Origin: Antedon mediterranea | Taxonomy: Eukaryota > Echinodermata > Crinoidea > Comatulida > Antedonidae | Direction of reading: 5' to 3' | DNA: 64,000 bases | NCBI RefSeq assembly: GCF_964355755.1 | Contig: NC_092674.1 | Location: forward strand, 8,687,001 to 8,751,000 | In this document: in pieces, positions 1 through 11,600 of the stretch | Layout: every line of letters starts with the position of its first letter | How positions within the stretch are numbered: position 1 is the stretch's first letter | Translations under genes and position numbers: made by a program | Notes under the pieces: generated by a model | The model's database searches: none | Seen by the model: only the letters and a program-made list of their open reading frames with translations | What the model was told of the DNA's origin: nothing

Positions 1-228
1 CTGGCAAATCCAATGGTACTGCAATGTTTCGTTTTTTACGACTACGACCATATCGGTTGGTGTCGTGAAATCGAAACATTGACGTTTGATTCGCCGAACC
101 GGAACCGTGACAGAACAGGTGTAAAAGACCCTTAGGAATTTCTCAAACTTGATTCACGATGAATCTGGGATAAACCTGATCTTAGAGGAAGCATATCTCG
201 GCTCCAATGAATCTGCGGTTAACCAGCT
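1..228. repeat. Decayed units of a roughly 98-bp tandem repeat
   Basis: Bases about 130-228 resemble the units at 2413-2700 (shared words CTCAAACTT, GATTCA, GATGAATC, GGTTAACC, GGCTCC). An inserted element at 229-2409 separates the two parts of the array. Bases 1-130 hold nothing recognisable. Confidence 0.5.
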
Positions 229-2409
229 GGGCAATTCCATGGTCACTCGCATTACACATTACAGTCATTTTTGTTAGTCTAAGCTTTGTACTTTCTATAC
301 TAATTGGATTTTTAAGTCAATGTTTTATATGAACATACTTTAAGTGCAAGTCTTTAATAAAATACTATAAAAAAAATGTATGTCTTTTACTTCGACAATG
401 ACGGCATTGCGAAATTCTGTCACACGCATTACACAAAAAAGACACAACAAAAATTTGATTAAATTTGATAAGAACGTGTCCTTAAACTAAAAATATATGA
501 ATCAAAAGATCTTATATTTTTAATTGCTGTACTTTTAAAGTATAAAATAGGATAATAAAAAAATTCAACATTACATAGATTTTTAAAATATTTTACATTT
601 TAACAAAAAAGTCCCGTCACTCGCATTACTGTCACTCGCATTACCGTTAGAAGTGAACTTAGTATATACTAAGCAAAGCAGAAAGAAAAGTAGACAATAA
701 TTAAATAATGCAACATTAAACCACTCAAAGAATGTTATATCAATTTTCAAGTAAAAACTTTTATTTCAACTCATTTGGATGAAGTTCTAAAGGACATCAT
801 CTATTTTTAACACTAACAGAACATCTTGATTTTTTACAAACACAGTAACAGAACACTTATACGGTCACTAAAAATGAAAATAGAAAATTCAAACAGCCAT
901 TTTACAAATTATGGAACTCAAAGTTCTTCGCAAACCAGCATCAAGCATTCTTTTTGCCCTGGTAGTGGCTTTAGCAAAGCCATAGCACTTCTAAAAGGTG
1001 ATGGCCCGTCTGATGCCAAAGCAGCCTTCTTTGCTCTGAACTTAGCCACACGTTTTCTATTAGCAACTTTAAGAGCATCAATCTTCTGCTTCTTCAAAGC
1101 TGGTGGCAGAGCTAGAATTTTCTCTTTTCTTTTACTTTTTTACTTCTTTTCGAAATTTCATTTTGTTTGTTTCTGTATGAGGTGTATTTTCCCTCGGCTT
1201 TCAGTTTTTCTAGGTACTTTCTCTGTCGTTCGGCCATTTCTAAAGGCAGGATGCAAATTTGAATGATAATTTAAAATTATTTTTAAATAATAAGCAATTA
1301 TATATTTTGTTTTTAAAACTACAATGCTTTAGACCTGGTGGTTTAAAATATGCCTAGTAAATAATAATATATAAATAATAATATATAAATAAATTATTAT
1401 AGCCTTAGGCCTATGCGGTGTTTTCAAATTGTAGAATTTGAAATAATTAACACTAACAATATAAGAAAAAAAAACTTAAAAATTGTGATTAAATATAAAT
1501 GTATACTTATTCTTACCTTCTTATCTTCACAAAAGATTGTACCAAATTTGTTAAATCTCACCAGATTTAGTGTTTTTTATTTAATGAGCTCTTATAATGA
1601 TTTGATTTTTCAAATGATTTAACTGCAAAAAGGTCGTTGCTAAGGATTGTGCCCTCAACAAACCTAATGCTATAATTATTATACTGTAGTGCCTCCAAAT
1701 AAGGGCCAAATCACACATTGTATTATGAAATTAATGTATATACTAATTCTGGGACTAATTCATAACTAATGATAGATTAATTACTATTTTACTTTACAAA
1801 AAAAAGAGTTTTAGTAATGTCACTCGCATTACATTGTCCATTTTTTAACGTCACTCGCATTACATGTCACTCGCATTTCACTTTTCAATGTCTCAACAAT
1901 TTTGTATTTACGGGGATTTTTTATTTTTATTGTCAAATTTTAATTGTTCAAAGTAGTATAGCTAAATTATAAAATTTCATTAAAAAAAAATATCATCATG
2001 ATGGTATAAAAAAAAAAAATCATTTTTTTTGTCACTCGCATTACATACCCTAATATATAACAGAATATACACAGCACTCCTATATGGGATATTCAACATT
2101 TGTAGTTATATCATATTTTCCATATATCTTAAGTGTACTACCGTATTACTTAGACATGTTACTTTATAAATATTGCTTTGTTGGGAAAATAATAATCAGT
2201 TAACGTAATTACCTATTTTTCACACCTAAAAAAAAATATATATTCAACATTGAATAAACGTAATTTTTTGGCTGCAAAAAGTCATAAATGAATTGAAAAA
2301 GTTAAAAACCTAGTTCCCACATATTCAAAGAGTAACATAAACACAAATTTTGAGCTGACTAATTAATTTGAATTTTTTTGGTCATGTCCATGTTTGCATG
2401 GAATTGCCC
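229..2409. mobile_element. DNA transposon with GGGCAATTCCATG terminal inverted repeats
   Basis: The ends are GGGCAATTCCATG at 229 and CATGGAATTGCCC ending at 2409. The 4-bp word AGCT flanks both sides (225-228, 2410-2413), as expected for a target-site duplication. A 14-mer GTCACTCGCATTAC or a near match recurs about eight times, for example near 242, 617, 631, 1819, 1850 and 2031, including near both ends. The only coding trace is a broken minus-strand frame at about 900-1239. Superfamily not assigned. Confidence 0.65.
900..1239 (-). pseudogene. Lysine/arginine-rich transposon ORF remnant
   Basis: On the minus strand an ATG near 1230 starts MAERQRKYLEKLKAEGKY, then a Lys/Arg/Ser-rich stretch ending at an early TAG near 1110. 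A shifted frame continues as ALKKQKIDALKVANRKRVAK and ends at TGA near 915. One extra base in an A-run would join them. I associate this style of basic leader with uncharacterised transposon proteins but cannot name the family. It lies inside the 229-2409 element. Confidence 0.45.
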
Positions 2410-2412
2410 AGC

Positions 2413-2700
2413 TCTTGACAAGCATATATCAGGCTCCATTCATAATGGTTTAATCTGATCAAGTGAATATCTCAAACTTAATTCGCAATGAATCGGGGGT
2501 TAACCAGATCTTGGACAAGCATACCTCAGGCTCCATTCATAATGGTTTAACCTGATCAAGTGAATATCTCAAACTTAATTCGCAATGAATCGGGGGTTAA
2601 CCAGGTCTTAGACAAGCATACCTCAGGCTCCATTCATAATGGTTTAACCTGATCAAGTGAATATCTCAAACTTAATTCGCAATGAATCTGGGGTTACCTA
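2413..2700. repeat. About three copies of a 98-bp tandem repeat
   Basis: Three near-identical units share GACAAGCATA, CAGGCTCCATTCATAATGG and CGCAATGAATCGGGGGTTAA. Differences between units are few, so the amplification looks recent. Confidence 0.85.
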
Positions 2701-2726
2701 GATCTGGCTGTTCACTTACTACTACA

Positions 2727-2984
2727 CTGCCGTACTTTGAGAAAAGGCATTATCTACATTTTTTTCGAAATTGAGATTTTTGTCTTATTTGATTCTTAAG
2801 GGCATAACTTAACATCTGAATTGACCATACATGGCATATTTTTGTTTGATGTTCTTCTCAAGACTATACATTTAGAAATAGAATATTATTTGTATGTTTT
2901 TTATAATAAACAAAAACGCGTTTTGCTCATTTACTCAAAAGTACCTTTTTGTAGATAATGCCTTTTCTCAAAGTACGGCAGCAC
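2727..2984. mobile_element. Palindromic MITE, about 258 bp
   Basis: Left end CTGCCGTACTTTGAGAAAAG continues GCATTATCTACA; the right end (about 2953-2984) is its reverse complement. No coding content. Flanks carry CA on both sides. Confidence 0.8.
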
Positions 2985-3923
2985 AGTTCTCTACAAAAAG
3001 CTATAGAGTTTACAAATAGTTAAATCATATTAAATTCTGGTTTTCATCGGAATAAAGTTTGATCTATCACATATCAATCGTAATGAAAGCCAGTAGTAAT
3101 AGAAACAACTGGTTTAGAAAATCAAAGTTATGGGCAGGAAGCATCTAAAGTTCAATGAACTGTTAAAGTGTGATTGAGTCATTGGCCAAGTTTTATTTAT
3201 ATATTTATCCATTTCTTGAATTACATTTGAAATTGTTTTAATTAAAACCATTTAAATCAAAGGATTTTTGTCTCAGAATTTTTTTCTTTAGTAAACTGTA
3301 TATAAAAAAAAAATATGACTTTAAATGGATTGAATAATATCTGACGTTTTTTTGTTCTGAACTTAATTTCAATCTCCTTACTTCAATTTGGAAAAAGGTA
3401 ATCTGTTAATTTGATTGTACTATATTCAATGCCAACTCAACACAGGCTATTGTACAGTAAAAGAAATTGTCCTGACTGCTCTGCACTCATTAAAAAACTT
3501 CTATTAACATCATAGATAAAAATGTATTAATTTAATTTCTAGGAAAATCAACTTAAAATAATTCAATGTACGTTTCAGTTTCAGTTTATTTACCAATAGC
3601 AATTAAAAAATAGCATATAAAAAAAACAAATGATAATTATCATTTGTTTTTTATGTAAAGAGTTTAAACAAATTAAACTAGATTTAATTCGTCACTATGA
3701 CGAATTATAGGTTACAGTATATGCATTGATTTTAATAAAGATATATTGATTTGGTCATGATCTTTAATTATTTATAATGAAAGATATGATCTTTGTAGGA
3801 CAAATACAATATTTGATTTTGACAGAATCAATAGGGTTATATGCATGATAATGCATATAACCTTATTTATTTCGGTAATTGCATACAAGTGATGTAGAGG
3901 GGAAGAGGGCAGATCAAGGATTA
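2985..3923. other. Non-coding AT-rich stretch with two small palindromes
   Basis: No exon or element recognised. A palindrome around ACAAATGATAATTATCATTTGT lies near 3625-3655 and another around GTTATATGCATGATAATGCA near 3836-3861. Confidence 0.5.
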
Positions 3924-4858
3924 CCGTATATTTCGGTGTATAAGTCGCACCTGTGTATAAGACGCACCCCCTAACTGAGAGTAAAATATCGGTATTTTTT
4001 ATATCGTCGATGTATAAGACGCACCTTATTTTTCATCAAAACAATGTTTTTTTAAATTGTAATCAATATTATTGTAATAATATATTTTGTTATATCTACA
4101 ACGGCGTCCTTTATTTAGGTTTTTTCATACCTAGGCTCGGCCGCGTCCAGCCTCAACAAGTTCTTTCTAACTTGTTATTCATGAGTTTCGCCGCAACATC
4201 GAGTGCATGACCGTGTGTGTAACATGTACGTGTGTGGGCTAGCCTCGCTCGATCATTTCGAGAGGGCGCACGTTTTCACGGACAATCAGAGCCATACATA
4301 TGGCTCTGCGGACAATCGTATTCGATTAGTATCTATGTATCCGAGAAGTGTATACGCTAGGTCCATGCTATAATCAACTGGAGAATAGTCAAATACCGTA
4401 CACCATGTGGCCGCCAAGAAGGGTTTGCGCTAGGCTAGAGGTACGGCGGTCGTGCGTATAACTATAAATACACCATGTGGCCACCAAGAAAGGGCTTGCG
4501 CTGGGGGTACGGCGATCGTGCGTATAACTACTGTATAAATAAATACTATTCTAATCGTACGTAAACGTTTACAAATGAAATTTTATGGGAGCGCCATAAT
4601 GAACAAATCTTGTCATCATATTTAGTATAACATCATGCTAAAATGCCTTGAAAACTAGGCAGAAGCAGGTTGCCGTTACGTTAGTTAGTTAAACTGTAGC
4701 TAGGCCTAGCCTAGCAGTAGCAAACGAGGTGACGATAGCATATAGGCCTATGTACAATCTGTGTGGTGAGGCATTTATGTTCGGTGTATAAGACGCACCC
4801 TTAATTTAGAGGTCAAATTTGCGTGTCAAAAGTGCGACTTATACACCGAAATATACGG
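3924..4858. mobile_element. DNA transposon with 27-bp inverted repeats and TA target site
   Basis: Left end CCGTATATTTCGGTGTATAA followed by GTCGCAC; the right end is the exact reverse complement ending at 4858; TA flanks both sides. Subterminal copies of GTATAAGACGCACC occur at both ends. Inside is a tandem pair of about 70 bp (about 4402-4543) containing CACCATGTGGCC and CGTGCGTATAACTA. The TA duplication fits Tc1/mariner/pogo-like elements. No transposase seen; the 85-codon frame at 3953 reads through the repeat and is not a gene. Confidence 0.8.
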
Positions 4859-5032
4859 TATTTGCAATTGAGAAGCACTAACATATTGTATTCAAAGTCA
4901 AAAAGTACTTTTTTTTCCTAATTTTAGCTGTTAAAAGGGGAGCACATGCTCCTAACGCAACCTAAAAGCCTAAATTTTCTATGTACCCTGTTCATATTCA
5001 CACTACACAATTAGTACCCTTTAAAGAAGCTA

Positions 5033-5169
5033 AAGCTCTGTCTACACTATTAAACTAGTTTGACAAAAAAGTGTGATGTGCCCAAATATGGTAGTGATAT
5101 GACATCATCATGTCCATATATGGGTATCAAATTTTGTGTCACATAAAGTTTGATAGTGTAGACAGACCT
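5033..5169. mobile_element. MITE copy 1 of the AAGCTCTGTCTACA family
   Basis: Palindromic element of about 137 bp starting AAGCTCTGTCTACACTATTA and ending in the near reverse complement, with TA at the flanks. The centre contains TGATATGACATCATCATGTCC. Other copies lie at 15415-16146, about 17195-17300 and 61131-61288. Confidence 0.8.
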
Positions 5170-5626
5170 TAAGAGAGGTCTTCCCACTTTCCTTTAACTT
5201 TTTGGCACCAGGCGTATTATAATAGTTGACTTTAATAACGCCGTACATTTCTAGCAATTGCTCTAAATGGCTGAATGAGTAACAAATGGTATTTGACTTG
5301 AATTATCATTGTGACCTAATTCTAAGTTTCCTAAGAACTGAGGTTGAGTGATTCCTCATGTGTTCTCTTTTCATCAAAACTTCAACATGATTCACTATAG
5401 AGTAAAGTTATACTGTATAGAGTTTATTTACATTAGTAGGTCAGCAATACTAATTACTAGGTCAATTAATACCCATATAACATGTCTCATGTCACAGCTT
5501 TGACTGCAAGGGCCTAATGAATTACAAATTGTCGCGCGATATAATCAAAAGTGAATATCATCTCTTGGTTTGGCTTAGCACACAGGAAAATAGCTGAATA
5601 AATGTTAATATTTTTTTATTTCCTAG
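5170..5626. other. Intron or 5' flank immediately before the first recognised exon
   Basis: AT-rich, no recognised exon or element. It ends in a polypyrimidine tract and CTAG acceptor at 5623-5626. Confidence 0.4.
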
Positions 5627-8600
5627 GAAAACATATTCAGGAGATCCGGGAAGTTACCAGATTATGAAATCTATCTTCGTAAAAAACTGGTAAGTCTACA
5701 GACTAATCTAATACTATACTGCACAGTTCTTAACACCTTTGTGCTCAAAAGGCTTTTAACCCACTTGATGGATTGAAGTGATACTGTCATGAGAAAATAA
5801 TATTGGGACAGAATTAGATTCAAACCCTGGACTAGAATTAGTAGACAAGCATGTTAAATACAAAAATCAAATATTTTTAAATAAATAACCTTTTTAATAT
5901 AGTTAAAAGTATGTTGTACTTATGTATATCCAAATAGCATAAGAAACAATTATCACTATCAGTCTGCAATTACGACTCAGATTTTTCTGATGATTTTTTA
6001 TTTGGATCTCTCTTCTATCTAAACAAATAAATAGTTAATAATAATACTTCTTAAATTCTTTTAGGTTCAAAGGAAAGGAGATTATTATCTAAATTGCAAA
6101 CTAGTAAAACTACTGATCGAAATGCATAGGTTACGAGAAGCAGTCGACCATATCTTACTTACTCAAGATCTAGAGTCTGTTGCGGACCAACCAATCTGGT
6201 GGGAGAGCACAGTCCACACTTTAGAGGTAAGTATTGAGGTCAAGCATCACGGTACCCCCCTCAAAAAAGGCCTGTGGAGAACAGCGTACTTATATGTCAA
6301 TATCCAACAAAAATGTATTAGGTCTCGTACATCTTTATTGTGCTCATCTCATTGGACACCACACAAACAGGACGACACAGGCAGTAACTGGTATGTTTTG
6401 TCCTTACCACATGATTGGTTGTTTTTTGTTTTTTCTTTTTCATTTCCAAAAACACACGCGCGATTGGTTGGTTATGTATGTATATGTAAATGTCATGCAT
6501 TAGTTGGATTCACCCTCGCAAAATATATTTATTTTAATAGAGTATTTTCACACAAAAGATTAAAATGAAATGGCCATATCTTGCTGATTCAAGATTTATT
6601 TTTTCTTGTAGATTTACATAAAGAGCATAAGACAAGGTGAAGAGAAAACAGCCAATGAGGAGACGATAATGGAGATGCATAGTCACCTATTGGTGGCGCT
6701 ATCCAAGTGGATTTTGTTGAGTCTAGCGATGATGGATAAACCACCTCACAATGCCGTAATCCTCTTAAAGGGGTTAGTACTTTGTATATTTAAACTCAAT
6801 CAATCGATTCTCATACAGTAATCAATTACCACATTTTATACAACAAATTTACATGACAGTTTTATTCAATTCATATTTCTACTTTGCACTTAATCATCAA
6901 ATTTCATATAATTAAGGTAATTAAATTATATACCAATTACAGTTTAGACAAAAGGAAATATAATAAATACCACCCTCTATGAGACGTTTTTATCAATCAA
7001 TATGTTTGTATTTAATTTATATATGAATGATAAAATCCAGTAGCCAAAGGCCAATGACGGGATGCCTTAAAACAATATTGAAATGCATCAAAAACAAGAC
7101 AGACAGAATAACGGAAAAAAGACTCCATAAATTAAACCAACTTACAAGAAAAAAAAATTAATTCTAACGTCTATAGATAATTACAGAGTGTATTTTTTTT
7201 AACTTGCAGGCTTGATCAGTGCCTATTGAGAGCTAACAGCCTCAAGATCAATTCCAACTGGGACAGCATCTTGGATGAGATGTCCGCTCACCTGTACTAT
7301 TTGATAGGTCTACATCTGTGCCGCATGGCTGCAATGGTAATGTTAATACATTGTTGGATAGCCTGATTTTATGTTATAATGTCTAAACCACACTGGTGGC
7401 AAATCTGTTTCTGTCCCCTTAGCATGGGGAAATTATATAGATTGGTGCAGCGATAAATAGTGATTTCTTCTTTCAATCAAAAGAATTGATTGTGTAGCAT
7501 ATGATATATATGCTTGCTAAACACTGTAACAAATATATTTTCTTAGTAATAACCATCTTTCCCTCACTGGGTTAAATTTTGGTTATCTAAGCCTGGCAGA
7601 AATTAGCGACGGTGAAAATTAGGTTGTAGAATGTGCCTCTTTCCGATTGTATACTTTGAAGCTTCAAACTAACTAACTGCCAATGATGTATAAAAAACAT
7701 GACAAAATGTTTTCATTCATACAATGCACTTTTGCAGGGATCTTTTCGCTGGGCAGATATATTAGGATTCGTCACCAGTTGCTTTGCCCAGAGTGCCCAA
7801 GTGAAGCTACCAGACATGTCAGGGCGGCCCGAATATCAATCAAAATGGAAATTACTAGCGAGCGCTAGGCTTAGTGAAGTCTGTGAGTACCCACTTTTTT
7901 TATGTATTTCAATTTAGAAACTATAATTGTTATTCCTTTGTTTATTTTTAAAGGAGACCGAAAGACAAAATATCCTGAGAGTAAGAGATTGTGTTGAATA
8001 TGAGTCACTGGTGTTAATCATGCATAGCAGAATCACTCAACCATAGAAAATTTACTCATGTATAACCATGCATCACACTGACTAATGACACATTTTTCAA
8101 AAAAAAAACCCCAATCAACTAAATATTCTACGATTTTGAAAAACCGTATTCCTTTTAGATATCTGTTTTCTCTATGATTTTCGGTTTTTAGTTTTATAGT
8201 TTTATAGTTTGAACTAATTTAATTGCTATGATATATCTTTGTTTGTAGTCCATATGCTGCATGCTTTCAAGAAACAGTATGGACCAGATTGGTTGGAAAA
8301 GTGCCAAAGAAGTTCTGCAAACTTACAGGTAATGATGGTATTTCCTGTCATGAAGTGTTTCTCACTACCCTGGTGTTCAATCATCCATGAAAGAATTACT
8401 CAACCGTAGCAACAACAAAAATCCCAGATTTTATAGAGATTGACTGCAGATTTATTGTGACAACTGGCCAATTATAGTAGAATCATAGATGAATGTTACT
8501 GTTCCATAATGTATATTATTATTATTATTATATTTTGAAGATTAGTTTAGAGCTATGTTTAAATTCACCATTAACAATCATTAAACCTAACGGATAATGA

Positions 8601-11600
8601 CAATATACGTTATTTCTTCTTGTAGAGCCAGACACATTTGTTTCATGTTGTCTTTGGACAGGAAGCAGATCCAAATAAATCCTTCTTCATGTCGGACACA
8701 AACTTTGCCAAGTTGCAGGGGGTCATCTTAGATGACCTCGTTGGAGTAGTCCTTAAATATGATCAAGGTTAGCAAAACTATAGTAAAACCCCTATTAGGC
8801 GTCATCTACAAATTATTTCAGACCACAAATCAGCGTCCAGACGCGTTTTCTATTGTTTACCCAAAAACGCGTCTCAAAACCCGTCTGATTTGGCTGCGTC
8901 TAGACGCCAATATGCATGTTCGACTATGGCCCCGCCCCTATATACGGCTGACTGCACATTGTTATACACAGTACTGTGTACTGGTGTTAAACGCGCTACA
9001 TACAAGTGAATTCATTGAGAGCGTGATATTAAATTATTATTTACAACCGGCAGTAAGACAAACAAATCAGTACAGGTATACCCTTTAACCGCCGACAGAG
9101 TATACTGTAAAGCGCAAATTTTCGTTTCTATTTATTTGCGACCTTTTATTTTTGCGATTTTATTTTTCTTGTGCTAAAGAGTGAATTTACCACATGCAAA
9201 AACGTTAAAGTTAACTTTTGGAACATGGAATCACTCAAACTATTGACCTACAGTACAGAAAGAAAATACTGCAACTTTACCTACGAAGTAGCTTCGTAGG
9301 CTACGTTGTTGGCTTCGTAGGTTCCATTGTTTGGCTTCGTAACCTCAATAAACAACTTTCAATGAGCTACGTTCTGAACTTCGTAGGGAGTTCGTAACCT
9401 AAATAAACAACCCTACGATGTTCTTAGTGCAGTAAGAAGGTGTGAAATTAATGTGTTAAATTTAACTGGCGGAGGACCAAGTTGTAAATATATAATATTT
9501 TTTAATCGTAATCGTTTCCTTCGTGCGTGTTTACCTAATCAACGGCGAATATAAATATAAATTTCCCACGATGTAAAACGTAGAGACACGCGATCCAACA
9601 CAGGTGAACCTCAACGAACAGGCCAACTAATAAACATATTATAGCGAATGTCCAGTCCATCCAGAACGATGTAGTGAATATATTAGTTGGTTCCGAGCTT
9701 TCTCAGGCGTATATATTTCCACGCGACGTACACAGCTGTCACTGAATGATAACTCATACAAAAAGTATATTTAACTCAACTAGAACTTTTATTCCTTGTA
9801 ACGCAATTAATACATCTTACTTCCACTGTACCAGTCAAGCCTTATTTTCTTTATCATCTTTCCGTTTATCTACTCTGATCTTATTCTCTCTTCTCGTTTA
9901 TCTACTCTGATCTTATTCTCTCTTCTTCTAATATCTATTACATTCCACTTTTATACTGGACATGCAAATTTTAGGCTTCAGAGGAGGATAACATTTTCCC
10001 TCCACAAATTATACGATTTTGATTGGCTAATAATATAAGGCGGACCTGGTCTAAAGCATCCTTCTCTAAACACAGAGAATCACAACATAAATAATATGAC
10101 ATTCCCCTTTTTGGGAAAAAGATTGTGTCAATCTTTCCAAAAATTTAACATTTAAAACCATTTTACTATAAACTATCTACAAATAACACCTCTATAATAT
10201 ATTATGCACGGCTTAATCCATCTGCATTTCCATTTAATGATCCTTTCTTGTAAATAACTTTAAATTTATATCCTTGTAAAAACAGAGCCCATCTCATAAG
10301 TCTAACATTGGCACCCTTCATTGAGTCCATCCATCTCAATGCCTGGTGGTCAGTATGAACTTGAAATTTAAATCTGTAAGTCTCTGCGGACACATCATAC
10401 TTTTCTAAGATTGCCTTCTTTAAGGTATCATAATCTACACATTCTTTTACGGTTAAGGATGCATATGCTGTCCTAGCTTTACCAGACAGTTCAGGTGCTA
10501 ACCTAGCGGACCACGTATTTTTATCCCAACCTGTGGCTTCTGCCAAGTGTTCAAATGTTCTAAAATATATATCAATATCATCTGATTCCTTCAAATTAGG
10601 AACCTTTACCTTCATTTCATCTACTATATTCCTAGCATTACTGTAGCTAGACCTATTTTCTAATTCCATCATTTTCACTCTTTCTTGTGATTCAATTTTT
10701 CTTTGCTCTATATCTGCTTCTAATCTTAATTGGTCTTGTTGGTATTGTAATTCTAACTTTTTGTTTTCGGCCTTGGCCTCGAACTTCATTCGAAAATATT
10801 CGAGCATCATATCTTTAGGCATACCGCCGGGTATTTCGGGCAAATCAATATCCCTAGCCATTTTATCATATATTTCATTGACTTGGTCAACCTCTTCTTG
10901 GTCAACCATTTCTTCCCTAGTATCTTTTTCTGACATAGTCTTATCTATATTTTTACCCGATCTTAAAGTTGTCATGCTAATAACAATTTTATTAATGAAA
11001 TATGTAAACTTATGTATACAAAATATGTTATAAAAGTATTTGTACCTTGATTCCATTCAGATATGTAAAAATATGAAATCCACATAAATTTTTAAATGCA
11101 ATACAATCTAAGACATTAATTAGACATTAAATAATATGACAGATGCCGAGAAAAAAAGATCGTACACAATTCATTCTAAATATAGTATCAGAACGTTTTC
11201 AGTCGGTCGCTCAAAAAGACTGCCGACAGAAGACCGTAATAAATACAGACCTAGTTTTTTTTGTCACATGGCATGAAACGCGATACTCTGGCGGCTGCCG
11301 TCTGATGACAATAAAACAGTAATTAAGATCGTGTACCTGGATTTTGTGTCACATGACATGAAACATAATACTCTCTCTCTAGCTCTAAACTGCTCACATG
11401 TTTTTCCCCTCCAAATTCTGGTCGAGCCTTTTTCTTTACACATGTCGTAATCATTTTAAAAGGCCTATGTTAAATCTTAATATGGAACATATATTTATTT
11501 TTCATATCCTAGCCTAGGCCTAGGTGTCGTTGTTTTTATATTTCGCTAACCCAAGGTAGGAGCGTTAAATAATTTATAGGCGGCCTAGGCCTAGATAGTG

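Noticed and set aside
826-1266. 146-codon + strand frame
   Set aside because: Opposite strand of a Lys/Arg-rich transposon ORF relic; the hydrophobic sequence is a shadow of A-rich codons.
3953-4210. 85-codon frame
   Set aside because: Runs through the repeats of a TIR element, with no protein-like composition.
1-5626. Missing N-terminal RanBP2 exons
   Set aside because: I looked for TPR-like coding segments with splice sites upstream of 5627 and saw none; they are probably outside the window.
8759-9088. 109-codon frame
   Set aside because: Starts in a RanBP2 exon end and reads through the splice donor into transposon inverted-repeat sequence.
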